A stretch of 64,000 nucleotides of DNA from Timema cristinae (taxonomy: Eukaryota; Arthropoda; Insecta; Phasmatodea; Timematidae), in the NCBI GenBank assembly GCA_039000515.1, contig JBCFYV010000024.1, positions 38,800,035 through 38,864,034 of the forward strand. Direction: 5' to 3'. The position numbers and the translations under genes are program-made. Below, piece by piece: positions 20,771 to 31,140 of this stretch; the first letter of the stretch is position 1, and every line of letters starts with the position of its first letter. Under the pieces are notes generated by a model. That model saw only the letters and a list, made by a program, of their open reading frames with translations, did no database searches and was not told the DNA's origin.

Positions 20771-21405
20771 ACCTACCGATTTCGGTAATAAATTTCCTGC
20801 AACAATTGTTTTTGTTGTAATATTCACTTATATTTATATATGCAAATTTTATTACTGTTCAATATTTAATCTCTCTTTATTCAATTTCATAAATAAATGT
20901 ATTTTCTGAATAATGTTATTTTCTGAAATATTTCTTTATATCAAATATTCATGTTATATCCTTCTCGCTGGTAGCCAAGGTACATATAATTATCCTCATT
21001 ACAACATAGTTGAAGAGTGAGTTCAGGGAAACAGAAAATGAATAGACCTTAGTACGGCCTATTTACTTTGTGATTATCCTATCGGCTCTTCTGAAATTAT
21101 TATATCCCTTTTTTTATTCTTGATTTTGTTGTGCACCAGCCTTAGTTCATTGGGAATTAAGGGCGGTGTTACATAGTCATGTAAGGTAAAGGATTACATT
21201 TAACATCCATATATATCAATCGGTAAAATTATATTTTTGTATTTTCTGAGTTATACTTTGCTGGACAGCAGGTGAAATGACAACACCTTACTGACCAAGT
21301 AATAGCATGCTTTTCCTGACGATATTCTTTTCCTTATTTCCAATTTAATATTGCTATTGATAGTTAAAATTTTTTGTTCATAAATATTTAAACTCATTAA
21401 CCGTG
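20771..21405. other. AT-rich DNA, nothing recognised
   Basis: Lies between two minus-strand LINE fragments. It may include an insertion separating them, but I could not identify one. Confidence 0.3.
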
Positions 21406-21648
21406 TCAAATGATGTTGTTTGCAGTAATCTCTAAATTATCCACAATGTGTGTCATCTGTGTGCCCATATTTTCAGCATTCACTTCTAAACCTATTCCCT
21501 TACTAGCCTCCAATAAAAGGTCTGCATTTCTTGCAACAGCTTCCTTACTATTGCCAAAGCTAAATCTACAATAGCTCATTTCAAAATACGGTTCACACCA
21601 AAATAAAGTTGGAACATTCCAACAGGGATCATTTTCCATAACAACCAT
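21406..21648 (-). pseudogene. LINE reverse-transcriptase fragment (post-catalytic region)
   Basis: The minus frame contains ARNADLLLEASKGIGLEVNA, matching the segment after the YxDD catalytic loop in many LINE ORF2 proteins (..LL.ASK.IGLEVN.EKTKYM). The expected KTKYM continuation is lost. Order and strand agree with the C-terminal fragment at 19.6-19.8 kb, but the gap is much larger than in an intact ORF. The beginning of this frame (about 21585-21648) belongs to a dispersed block also present near 57.8 kb. Confidence 0.65.
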
Positions 21649-21665
21649 ATAGTTTGAATTTTATC
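21590..21665. repeat. Dispersed block shared with 57.8 kb
   Basis: GGTTCACACCAAAATAAAGT, TTCCAACAG, AACAACC and TATAGTTTGAAT occur here and in the same order and orientation at about 57808-57875. Confidence 0.7.
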
Positions 21666-21774
21666 AATTTGAAAAAAAAAAGTGTGACAATGTGACATTA
21701 GATCATTTGTATTTTAGGCCATGTGGCCTTAATGCGATTGTAACTTTCTCGCTGACCAAGGTGGTTGTCTTAGG

Positions 21775-21893
21775 GGTCGTCCACAAACTACGTAACGCTA
21801 TTTTTCTGACCTTTTTAGCCCCCTTCCCCCATGTAACACCAAGTAGACATTTAGCCTGGCCACCCCCTCCCCCAACCTGTGTCACGTAACTTT
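21775..21893. mobile_element. DNA-transposon end, GGGGTCGTCC type
   Basis: Starts GGGGTCGTCCACAAACTACG after CTTA and runs into pyrimidine-rich sequence, then ATGTAACACCAAGTAGACAT. A reverse-oriented partner ends at about 24121. Ends of this type form short palindromic MITEs in many invertebrates. Whether this and the partner bound one 2.3-kb element or are two MITE pieces is open. Confidence 0.6.
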
Positions 21894-22169
21894 TCTCGCC
21901 AAGAATGATTGCAATTATTTCATAGGGAAGTTATGTGATACTAAAGGAGGGATTCAGATTTAATATTTCTTAAAGTCAATTTTAAATCCTGAATATAAAT
22001 GTAATGATCTCGGATAGTATTATTATGTATGGATCGCTACACATACAGAGAGATAGGACCAACAAGTACAGAAATAAAGACGTCGAACTCAAATTCCTCA
22101 GGTTCGTGTGGAAAAACCTATGCTATATTTATGTTATGGATGTCGGGTTTGCTATCTGAGTAAAGCAAG

Positions 22170-22677
22170 GCGGCACTACTATGTGCTGACTAGGGTAGAG
22201 CTTTTCTATAGACGGCCCTACTATGTTCTGACTAGGATAGAGCTTTTCTATAGACGGCACTCTATGTGCTGACTAGGATAGAGCTTTTCTATAGACGGCA
22301 CTACTGTGTGCCGACTAGGATAGAGCTTTTCTATAGACGGCACTACTATGTGCTGACTAGGGTAGAGCTTTTCTATAGACGGCCTTACTATGTTCTGACT
22401 AGGATAGAGCTTTTCTATAGACGGCACTCTATGTGCTGACTAGGATAGAGCTTTTCTATAGACGGCACTACTGTGTGCCGACTAGGATAGAGCTTTTCTA
22501 TAGACGGCACTACTATGTGCTGACTAGGGTAGAGCTTTTCTATAGACGGCCTTACTATGTTCTGACTAGGATAGAGCTTTTCTATAGACGGCCTTACTAT
22601 GTGCCGACTAGGATAGAGCTTTTCTATAGACGGCACTACTGTGTGCTGACAAGGAGAGAGCTTTTCTATAGTTGCAC
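22170..22677. repeat. 42-bp minisatellite with four-unit higher-order period
   Basis: Twelve units of 42 bp (one type 41 bp) share GATAGAGCTTTTCTATAGAC. The variable part cycles as ACTACTATGTGCTG, CTACTATGTTCTG, CACTCTATGTGCTG and ACTACTGTGTGCCG. The CTTTTC phase advances 167 bp per four units (22201, 22368, 22535). The last units depart from the cycle. Open frames with 14-residue repeats on both strands follow from the period and are not taken as genes. Confidence 0.95.
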
Positions 22678-22889
22678 TAAATGATGATGTTAAAGTGTCC
22701 ACATACGATGCTGGAGGAAGACGTCTTTCTTAATGTTGTACACTTTTTTTGATATTAATATTATCATATAGAGAGTTATTTAAACAATTCTAGGTATACA
22801 ACTTTTCTAAATTATTATTGGATCAACCTACAATAACCTTACTTTAATTAACTTATCAATACTCAGACTCATGTTTAGTTCCAACATCG
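22678..22889. other. AT-rich DNA, nothing recognised
   Basis: Spacer between the minisatellite and the next SINE. Confidence 0.4.
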
Positions 22890-23062
22890 ATCCTGGATCC
22901 ACTCTCGGAAAAGACTAGATGGCCAATGAAGCAGAGATCAAGGTTTGAATACCTGTCGGGTGTACTCAAAGGGGCTTCTCCTAAATTGTTTTATATTCCC
23001 TCTCCACGTTAATGAGGGTAGATTACCCTAAAATTCTACCTTCCTTATTTCTACAACATTAG
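22890..23062 (+). mobile_element. SINE-C copy, degenerate and tail-less
   Basis: AAAGACTAGATGGCCAATGA, CAAGGTTTGAATACCTGTCG, GGGTGTACTCAAAGG and TTCCCTCTCCACGTTAATGA are in SINE-C order. The shared tail is absent. Confidence 0.6.
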
Positions 23063-23132
23063 ATGAAAATAATAAAAAATAAATAGAATAACTACAATTT
23101 GACTATACCCCCCCTTAAAATGTATACTAAAA

Positions 23133-23298
23133 AGGTGGAATTTAAAAAATCTACCAGCATTTGCATGTAGGGAGAGTGGGAAACCATGTAGGAAAATAAA
23201 TCTCAGTAGACGTTACTGGTATTCGAACCTCCCCAACATCAGCTGTCTAGTCTACAGAAAGAATGACAATTTAGACAATGCGGCCACCGTAGCGGGTG
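23133..23298 (-). mobile_element. SINE-C copy, degenerate and tail-less
   Basis: Inverted order on plus: GCATTTGCATGTAGGGAGAG, GGTATTCGAACCTCC, CAATGCGGCCACCGTAGCGG. It faces the copy just upstream. Confidence 0.65.
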
Positions 23299-24029
23299 TA
23301 TAATAGTTGCATTTATATACACACACACTAGATTTATCAGAAGCGAGAAGGTAATAGGCTAAATACACCTACCTTTTGAAAATTATTAATGATATTTGAA
23401 AATTTACTTTTCATAACATGCTGCTGGTACGAATAAATAACACTATTAATGGAATCCTCAAATTTGCCCCGAGATAGATTCTGTGGTTTTGCTTTTTTTC
23501 ATTTCACTATAAAATCTTTTTGAAACTCTTCCACTGTTTTTTTTTCTTCTGGATATCGCTTTTATACGCAAGTGATGAATAAGTTCTCTCTTTCTGAATA
23601 AATTATTTTTGTACAAACACAAGCGATTATTCACGGCCAATGTAAGATAATGTGCAGTAGGAATCTAAATTATAATAAACTCAACTATATTTATAAATTA
23701 AGGCCACTTAGACTGATAGCTGTTATCCAACTAAAAGCACGTGAGGTGGTCAGTAGATGGACAAATCTAAACAAGTGTGGTGAATATAAACATATCACTG
23801 ACATTCGCATGAAAATGTGTGTTTTCGAATGTGCTTGGCTTTCGTAGTCTCGGGCAGACAATGCCATCTAAGCGCATCCGAAATATTGATAAACAAAAAG
23901 TGCTAAACTTGAATTTTCAACGCCACAGATATTAGAAAGTTATTTATAAGTATCTTTATCAAAGGTTAAAACATGAATAATATTAATTTTGAACATTAGA
24001 ATTTGAGTATAAGATCTGACACTTTAATA
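23299..24029. other. AT-rich DNA, nothing recognised
   Basis: Two chance frames lie at 23458-23640 and 23650-23847. No family recognised. Confidence 0.4.
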
Positions 24030-24121
24030 TACCTCTCCCTCCCCCCATGTAACAGCATGTAGACATTAGAGCTCACCCCTCCCTCCTTCTTAAAAGCGTA
24101 ACGTGGTTTATGGACGACCCC
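24030..24121. mobile_element. DNA-transposon end, inverted partner of 21775
   Basis: Ends TTTATGGACGACCCC followed by TTAA. The reverse complement starts GGGGTCGTCCATAAACCACG, a close match to the start at 21775. TTA occurs at both outer edges, compatible with a 3-bp TTA duplication as in PIF/Harbinger. It also contains ATGTAACAGCATGTAGACAT, a direct match to the left piece. Confidence 0.6.
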
Positions 24122-24309
24122 TTAACGTGAAATTTCAAAATACACTTATCGTTTCAACACTCGACTTACAGCCTTGCTTAATCTTTCACAGTAATCCTAA
24201 TATTAAACTTAGCCTTAATTTTTAGATATTTACTGATCAAATAGCAGTACGATTCGTAAACACATAGTACCTTCCAATTTTCATAGAAAGAACCTTATCT
24301 GACAAAAAC

Positions 24310-24470
24310 AAAAGCTACTAGATCGTATTTCAGAATTTATACGTCAAGTCATGTGTTTTTAGGTTGTCGCTTTTGACAAATATTACAGATACCTAAAAGA
24401 TAACACGAATAAAATAGTAATTTTTTATCAATTTTGGTTGCGAAAAAATCTTGTAGTCTATTTTCTAAAA
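24310..24470 (+). repeat. Dispersed repeat DR-1, copy 5
   Basis: AAAGCTACTAGATCGTATTT, TTATACGTCAAGTCATGTG, GTCGCTTTTGACAAATATTA and TATCAATTTTGGTTGCG occur in family order. Confidence 0.5.
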
Positions 24471-24659
24471 ATCCCTTCCAATAAAAATTCGTCAGCAAAA
24501 GCCGGAATTAAATTGTTCGTTAATTCAATATATTTAACGTGCACTTTCTCAATCGAGAATAAGTGGTTTTGGATAAATAGTATTCCAATCAAACCATCTT
24601 TTCCAGGGAATTTTAAAACGCAGCTTCTATGTAAATCACTCACTTAAATGAAAATCGAA

Positions 24660-24840
24660 CAATATGGTTTGGGAATTGAACCCAGAACGTTTTTATTTGT
24701 ATCAGCTACTCCATATATACTCAATAAACAACAAGTGAAAAGGTATCCTGATATCGTATGAAGCGATAAGGCTCAGTGGTAAAACGTTGGCTTGTAAGAA
24801 CATATGTAATGGGCTCGATTCTTGTATCCCATATGTAACT
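24660..24840. repeat. Two tRNA-like remnants
   Basis: On plus at about 24765-24835, GATAAGGCTCAGTGGTAAAA (A-box) is followed by GGGCTCGATTCTTG (B-box-like). On minus at about 24664-24690 a B-box GGGTTCAATTCCC is visible. Neither forms a complete cloverleaf; both are likely SINE or tRNA-pseudogene remnants. Confidence 0.35.
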
Positions 24841-25295
24841 TTTCATATACTTACTTATTATTCGATTTTTGTTTTCGTTAAAATTAGATATTTCTAAGGA
24901 AGAATTCGATTGATTGCCTATTTTAATAACTAGTCTAAAATAGGAAAGAATTATTTGTTAATATACTCAATAGAAGTTCATTAACCTATTTATTTGGTCA
25001 CTTGGCAGGGGTTATTAGCTTGGGGTAGTTATTTTCTACGTTCAGAGATATAACTAAGTTATTGGAATAAACTGTCATCGTTATCGACATTTGTGTATTT
25101 GTGATTTGCCGTTTTTCTCTAAATATATATGATAAAACCTCTATGATATTCTCTCAGCTGTTCTGTTCCTATCTACTGATATGTATAATAATACCAAGTT
25201 AATGACATTATGAAGTAAAACGGTTACCTTAAAGGACTCGTAATGATGATTTCTACAGTCTGGAGAGCAGGATCTTGAGAAATAAATTGGGCGTC
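24841..25295. other. AT-rich DNA, nothing recognised
   Basis: No feature identified. Confidence 0.4.
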
Positions 25296-25555
25296 TGTAA
25301 TGGTAAAAGGCTTAAGAAACCTTGGTCTAAGGGCTCATTTTTGCAATAAAATGGATTGCTGAAAATTGGGAAATCGGCTTTAAAATCCCGGTCAGCTATA
25401 CAAAGGGTGTTATTTTTTTTTTTTTAGCTAAATAGCTTATCATTCTCCCTCCACGCAACTGCGGATACATTTACTCTAAACTTTACCTTCCTCATGCCCA
25501 TAACATTAGTGTAGTTAGTATAGTTATGGTAATAGTCCGAATCGGCAGATAAATG
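25296..25555 (+). mobile_element. SINE-C copy, degenerate
   Basis: CTTGGTCTAAGGGCTCA (A-box region), AAATCCCGGTCAGC, CATTCTCCCTCCACGCAACT and a corrupted tail (ATAGTCCGAATCGGCAG) are in order. Confidence 0.6.
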
Positions 25556-26033
25556 CAAATGGGAGGGGGGGGGGACTAGTTACTTTATGGTTGTTAAAAT
25601 GTTTTCTAAAATGAAAATGGCGTCAAATAAACACACGTGAGTGTAATTTGAATGATGACAATAGCCGTCCTGATCATATGTTCTCATCGCGGAGGCATTG
25701 AAAACGTGTCACTATGGGAGGGGAGTAAATCGCCTCAGTACGCTCCCCTGAACATAGCCCCCCCCATGAGATCAACTTCCCCGGTGACTCCTGAGCCGAT
25801 TAAAGTGGTCCGAACAAAGAGAACAAGAATCTTCCACTTTGCCAAGCGCGAAATGGGTAGTGTGTGCGTGTGTGCGTGTGTGTGTGTTTATCCCCCTTGC
25901 CCCTATAATAAAGACAGCGCGGCTGCTTTATTAGTTTAACATACTCTTTCTCAACAACTTGCTTTAATAAAAAAATTCCTCAAGAGTACAGCTATTATAT
26001 TTTACAAACTAAACACTTTGTTAATTATTGTTT
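25556..26033. other. Balanced-composition island with unrecognised ORF
   Basis: After a poly-G run (about 25564-25574) comes non-AT-biased sequence with a 95-residue plus frame at 25652-25939. The frame's end is a translated (GTGT)n tract. I recognise no domain, splice pattern or signal peptide. Could be an exon fragment, regulatory DNA or nothing. Confidence 0.2.
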
Positions 26034-26269
26034 TAGCACTGCTTCTTACTACCCGTTCAGGTTATACGCCTATATAGTAATCACACTCATGGTTTATGTA
26101 ATAGGAGGTTTTAATTGATAGGAAGTGCACTCGCCATTGCGTGGAGGGAGGGTGGAAAACCTTTTAAGAAAATCTCCCTCAGTGCACCCAACCAGGATCG
26201 CACCCCAATCTCCCCATTTTCGGCAGTCTAATCTAAAACAAGAGTAGCACGTTAGACACCGAAGCGGGT
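26034..26269 (-). mobile_element. SINE-C copy, full length
   Basis: On plus, the tail AGCACTGCTTCTTACTACCC, body GCGTGGAGGGAGGGTGGAAA and head end GTTAGACACCGAAGCGGGTT are all present in inverted order. Confidence 0.8.
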
Positions 26270-26430
26270 TATTAATTCATTCATTCAAATAAATCAACAC
26301 AAATATACATTATTGTAGGCCGAATTAGTCTTGTAATTAAATCAAATTCACCGAAAACTGTAAACGGATACACTTCCTGAAAGATAACAATATTTCCCTG
26401 ACGGTTTACACCACGGCTTAATATTATAAC

Positions 26431-26689
26431 ACCCACTTCAGTGGTCGCATGGTCTACGTCGCTACTCTCGCAGTAGACTAGACTGCCTATGACGGGAGCT
26501 CAAGGGTCAAATCTCAGCTGGGTGTACTGAGGGTGATTTTTCCAAAATGGTTTTTCACTCTCGCTCCACGAAAGTATGGGTATAATTCATCTAAATATAG
26601 GCTTCCTAATCCCTAAAACTATTTTAGTAATTAGTATATAAACGTATAGTCCGGAAGGGTATTGAACTATGTGGCTAAAAAAAAAGAAA
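26431..26689 (+). mobile_element. SINE-C copy, full length
   Basis: ACCCACTTCAGTGGTCGCAT opens the head; CTCGCAGTAGACTAGACTGC follows. The body and a worn tail ending in an A run complete it. The acceptor-like ends ACCCA and TGGGT remain complementary. Confidence 0.8.
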
Positions 26690-26764
26690 AATATATTATT
26701 AGGCTACGTCATAGTGGAAATATTCAAGGTAAGTTTTCTTTCTCTTGGGTTGAACGGAGTGAAC

Positions 26765-26828
26765 ATGGGAATTAAACCCATAAACTTTGGATCTGTAGGC
26801 CCTACGCCAATGAACCACAACTGAGCAA
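26765..26828 (-). repeat. tRNA-like remnant
   Basis: On minus: TCAGTTGTGGTTCATTGGCG (A-box side) then ATGGGTTTAATTCCCATG (T-arm). The spacing is tRNA-like but the stems are imperfect. Confidence 0.35.
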
Positions 26829-26904
26829 ACTTGTTTCATTTCTATTCATGTCCACTTTTGAATATATTTTTTTATTAATAGGAAAAAAATACCATTTTTA
26901 AATT

Positions 26905-26980
26905 TGACTAGAATTCGAACCCTGATCTCCTCATATTCATCAATCCAGCCTATTACTGGAGTTACACCTTAATCCCAGTA
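26905..26980 (-). mobile_element. SINE-C head fragment
   Basis: Only the head remains: GACTAGAATTCGAACCCTGA and GGAGTTACACCTTAATCCCA on plus. Confidence 0.5.
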
Positions 26981-27332
26981 CAAACGACATAGCCTATTAT
27001 ACAATAAGTTGTACAATAAATTGTAACCTAAAGATCGCTTCGTGTGAACACCAAAAATTTTACCAGATCTGCTTGCACAACATTTTGTCTGCGATTTCAT
27101 TTAATAGAGCACGCCCTATATCAGCCATTTTTAATGCCCAACTCTCGGATGGTTAACGATAGATAACCTATCTGCCAAAACGTGAATTATTCCATAAATT
27201 ATAACGTTTGTATTAGGCATCGAATTTTTAATAAAAACAGCAATTACAATTTAAAGTTATATTTTTTTCTTTTAATAAATATTAGGAATAAACTCAATAT
27301 ATTTATAATTGATTTATCTACCACCTTTTTTT
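26981..27332. other. AT-rich DNA, nothing recognised
   Basis: No feature identified. Confidence 0.4.
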
Positions 27333-27563
27333 TAGCACTGCGTCTTACTACCCGTTAGTGTTGTACGCTTAAGTACTAATTACACTAATGGGTTAGGAAT
27401 TGGGAAGGCTGAATTTAGAGGAAGTGAACCCACGTTTGCATGGAGGAAGAGGGGAAAACCATTTAGGAAAAACCACCCGAAATTTGAACCTCAATCTCCC
27501 CGTCCTCGACAGTCTAGTTCAATATGAAAACAGCATGTTAGCTAATTATGCCACTAAGTCAGG
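27333..27563 (-). mobile_element. SINE-B copy
   Basis: On plus, the tail AGCACTGCGTCTTACTACCC, TTAAGTACTAATTACACTAA, body GAGGAAGTGAACCCACG and head end GCTAATTATGCCACTAAGTC are present. A SINE-A inserted just beyond its head. Confidence 0.8.
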
Positions 27564-27584
27564 TACTATCAGTTACTATTCTTC

Positions 27585-27861
27585 GGGTGACCTGGTGGTC
27601 TAGGGGTAAGGTGTCAGACTTCTATGCTGGCGGCCGGGGTTCAATCCTCGGTCCCGGCACAGATTTATCTGATTTCCAAACCCTTCCTTCACCTCTGACA
27701 AGACATCTTGTGAATGTGGGAATGCCAGGCCGCCACCGTGGTTCGGATTCCACGTTAAACTGTAGGTCCTTCATTTCATCTCACAATCACCCTACCATTA
27801 CACATTAGCGTAAGTGCGTATAACCCGAACGGGTAGTAAGACGCGGTGCTAATAATAATAA
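27585..27861 (+). mobile_element. SINE-A copy, full length with 11-bp TSD
   Basis: Begins GGGTGACCTGGTGGTCTAGG; B-box GGGGTTCAATCCTCGG; body and the common tail; ends (TAA)n. TACTATTCTTC is duplicated at 27574-27584 and 27862-27872. The sequence is very close to the copy at 7.7 kb. Confidence 0.92.
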
Positions 27862-28128
27862 TACTATTCTTCCAAAAGCTAATTGCTCACACTATTTATT
27901 GTATACAATTGATGGGCAAATATATTGTACAACTTCTTACACAGCTTTGTATACAAAAGGTTGTGTCATGTGTACGTGGCTTTAACCAGACTGTTTTTGT
28001 TTTTTTTGTTTTTTCAAACTTTCTAACTTAAAGGTTGGATTACCCAATGTGTCCTCATACTCCTCTTACCAGAATGTTGAGATAATCATTATAATCAGCA
28101 CCAGTATATTACAGTACTACTATATACG
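27862..28128. other. AT-rich DNA, nothing recognised
   Basis: No feature identified. Confidence 0.4.
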
Positions 28129-28376
28129 ACCCGCCTCGGTGATGTAGTTGCCTAACGCACTAGTTTCGTGTTAAGCCAGACTGCTGAGGACGGGGAGATT
28201 AAGGTTTGAGTCTCGGTTGGATGAACTGGGGTGTTTAAAAAAATTGTTTTCCATTCTGCCTCCACGCAAATGCGGGTTCACTTCCTCTAAATTTAACCTT
28301 CCTGATTCCTAAGCCATTAGTGTAATTAGTACTTAAGCGTATAACCTGAATGGGTAATAAGACGTGGTGCTAAATA
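28129..28376 (+). mobile_element. SINE-B copy, full length
   Basis: ACCCGCCTCGGTGATGTAGT head, GATTAAGGTTTGAGTCTCGG B-box region, CTGCCTCCACGCAAATGCGG body and ATAACCTGAATGGGTAATAA tail. ATATACG flanks both sides, a possible short TSD. Confidence 0.85.
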
Positions 28377-29894
28377 AATATACGGTGCCGTTATATAAAG
28401 TAATAAAAAACTCAACTACGTCATTCCCTACCCGAGCCATACGGACTGTACCAGTCATATATCGATACGCGCCTTTACCGCATACAGCGTTCTACCAGGC
28501 CCATACTTCTCTCCAAAACCCGATTCTTGGTTTCTTCTGTTGTTTCTTGTTTTGTTTATCTTTGTTTATTGTTATGAGTAACCTATTATATTTTCATAAC
28601 TTTCTTTCATAAACTCTGGTTTACTAATCGAGGCTGAAAGTAAAGCATAAAATAAAAACGCTACAATAATATTAGATTGTTTTTATAGATAGAAATTATT
28701 AAAGATACAGTAAAACATGTGTGTGGTATTTTATTTTTACAATTTCAGTTTGTCATTTAAGTAATTAATTAACATTTGATCAATTTAACAAGATAGTGAA
28801 AATACTAGACCATCTTAGTGTTTGGGTTTTTAGAGTGATTGACTACAAGCGAAGGGGATGCAAATTATGTTTCATATGAAAAGGTCCAAAATAATTTTCG
28901 CTTTGTCCATGTGCTCAAATTCAAATAATACAACCTGTGGCTCTAGTGTTGGTTTCCTTAGTTAGTTAGCGTGTAAATAGTTGACTAATTTAACCCTTTA
29001 TTTGAAAGTAAACATTCAATACAAGTATACGCTACTATTTCGAATTAATAAATTTCAAATCATTGTTGTAAAACGAATTTCTTTGTAAAGAGAATAATTG
29101 CACTTTTTTCACTTATTTCCACTTGTAATAATTTATTATATATTATAACCCGTCGAGTAGGGGGGAAAGGTTTCAGATTCTGGCCGTATTTTGGGGACAA
29201 ATTTAAAATCGTCGTGTGAGTGGAACGTTGCAACGCAGGATATGCCTGTAGAACTACAATTATTACTATCATTGTTTTTAATAGTAACAATAGCAACATT
29301 TTCTGTAAATTTGACCTTGTTTATGTATATCCTAACCCTTTTCAGGCATATTTTAATCCAAAAGTTATTTATCTTTATCACTTTTACACATTCATACTTC
29401 TTGGCAGTAGTATCCATAGTAGAAATTCCAGTTTTGTCGAATTTTAGTTTTATCATTGCAATGTTGACTTATCTTTTAAGTACATTAATTTTATGATGAG
29501 AGATTTTTTATGTTGGCCAGTTGCTTATTATTGTAATTGATCAATGTACTTCACTGTATCGATTCAGTGTCTCCAATAATTTATTTAAAATGTTGTTTGG
29601 ATTTATAGTATTGTCTTGAGTTTCATCATAGGTTTGTCATGGGATCCTGTGGCTTTTTGTCAATACTATGATAAAGAATTTCAAGTATTTAACCTGCACT
29701 TTCTGAACCGAAGACATACTGAGAATTTCTATGAGCGAGAGAGAAAGGGCATACGAGTTTTGTCGGGAAAGATATTTTCGCATACCTTCCAGAGTTCTTT
29801 TACATGCCCCAATTGACATGGTACCAACCAACGTCTTTACATCCTCTCCGAAGGAATCTTGAGCTGCGTATTTTTTTATCGCTCAAGAAAAATC
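28377..29894. other. AT-rich DNA, nothing recognised
   Basis: About 1.5 kb without recognised repeats. Overlapping frames on both strands at 29060-29500 have AT-driven composition and no domain I recognise. Confidence 0.35.
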
Positions 29895-29980
29895 CATCGA
29901 CTTAGGATGGGTTTTGAACCCATGAACATCAGATCCTAAGGCAAGCGAGCAGTTCATCTTAAGACCACCGATGTCTACGA
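29895..29980 (-). repeat. tRNA-like remnant
   Basis: On minus: ATGGGTTCAAAACCCATCC (T-arm) preceded by CATCGGTGGTCTTAAGATGA (A-box-like). A SINE or tRNA pseudogene remnant is likely. Confidence 0.35.
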
Positions 29981-30234
29981 TTAAATTAATGAACACTTAA
30001 AATTAGAAGGGCAGTAAGGAGACATGCAAATGAAAACAATATTGTTTTTAATTAAATGTTATTTAGCATTCGTTCAATTTTGTATGTGTGGTTGTGAATA
30101 TTACCCACAAAGAAGGTGTTAAAATGGTCCTACACATTACAAGATCCCCGGAATGGTTGACGTAGGTGCTTACACTCCTAGATATTAACCAAAAGATCAT
30201 GATTTCACTTGGTTTTACTCTCGAATGGGTGCAC
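29981..30234. other. AT-rich DNA, nothing recognised
   Basis: No feature identified. Confidence 0.4.
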
Positions 30235-30249
30235 CATATTGACGTATGA

Positions 30250-30720
30250 ATTTGTTAAAGAAGCGTCTTATGCTGGTTTGGGCATATTGAGAGGATGAGT
30301 GTGGATCGAATGATGAAGCAAATATATTAAGGTAAAGTGTGTGGATGAAAAGAAATGGGTAGGCCATGTAAGGCGTGGGCAATTGTTTTAGATGAATGTG
30401 TGAAAAAAGACACACTAAAAGTTTTAAGGCTAAAAGAGTTTGACTCGATGTAGGAATGTTGTGAAGTGAAGGGAGTAGAACGGATAGGAAAGTGTGGAGA
30501 AAGTTGTTATTATTATTATTAGCACCGCGTCTTACTACCCGTTCGGGTTATACGCACTTACGCTAATGTGTAATGGTATGGTGATAGTGAGATGGAATGA
30601 AGGACCTACAGTTTAACGTGGAATCCGAACCACGTGGAGAAAGTTATTGAGGATGGATTAAGTAGGAGGATACTTTGAGCTTTATTCACAGTTTCTTGCC
30701 TATCCTGTAATGGAACGGCG
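30250..30720 (+). pseudogene. LINE reverse-transcriptase C-terminal fragment, SINE inside
   Basis: From about 30265 one reads CWFGHIERMSVDRMMKQIY, then a stop, GKVCG, and KEMGRPCKAW. This is the C-terminal pattern WFGHVERM..R..K.IY....G.R.RGRPR seen in non-LTR retrotransposon ORF2 proteins. Continuing frame text (ECVKKDTLKVLRLKEFD) fits the same region. Stops interrupt it, and a SINE-A lies at 30506-30633. A relic of a different LINE lineage from that at 19.6 kb. Confidence 0.6.
30506..30633 (-). mobile_element. SINE-A, strongly 5'-truncated, 12-bp TSD
   Basis: Only the tail and 3' body remain. Perfect GTGGAGAAAGTT duplications at 30494-30505 and 30634-30645 prove insertion at this truncated length. 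The target is a dead LINE ORF. Confidence 0.92.
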
Positions 30721-31000
30721 TTATTAGGTTTGGGTGTTTGTTATTAATAGAAAATATTTGTGGGAAAATGTGACAGGTCATTTTCTACGACTCTTTAAAG
30801 CATATTTCGCAGCTGTGAAACTAGATTTGATGAAAGGGGGCTTTATATTTAGACTTAATATAAAATATACAGATTTTTTTTAAAAACATAACACAATTTT
30901 TAAGATAATTTCTCTCTGAACAAGGCAGCTGCCTTAAATGCAATATACAGCAACTAACTTCCTGTAACGGTGTGAAAATGATGCTTGCCAAGAGTCTAAG
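30721..31000. other. AT-rich DNA, nothing recognised
   Basis: No feature identified. Confidence 0.35.
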
Positions 31001-31004
31001 TGTG

Positions 31005-31140
31005 TAATCTTCAGCTGCCATGAAAGGTAGCAATCTTACCTTGCCATACTATACTATGGCCCTATCTTATAAGCTGCGCCATAGTGGAACCATGAAGGGT
31101 AATTTTGCTATTTTTCGGGATTAACGAAGGGTGCACTTCA
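31005..31140. mobile_element. Fragment related to the MITE at 19.1 kb
   Basis: ACTATGGCCCTATCTTATAA then GCTGCGCCATAG resembles the right TIR of the 19.1-kb element. ATGAAAGGTAGCAATCTTAC and GGGTGCACTTCAAATTTA echo its internal blocks, in altered order. A rearranged relative is likely. Confidence 0.4.

Noticed and set aside
22433..22684. Repetitive ORF with 14-residue repeats (both strands)
   Set aside because: It follows from a 42-bp period; 41-bp units break the frame and both strands are open.
29060..29500. Overlapping ORFs on both strands of about 80-106 residues
   Set aside because: Composition is AT-driven and no domain, signal or splice context was seen.
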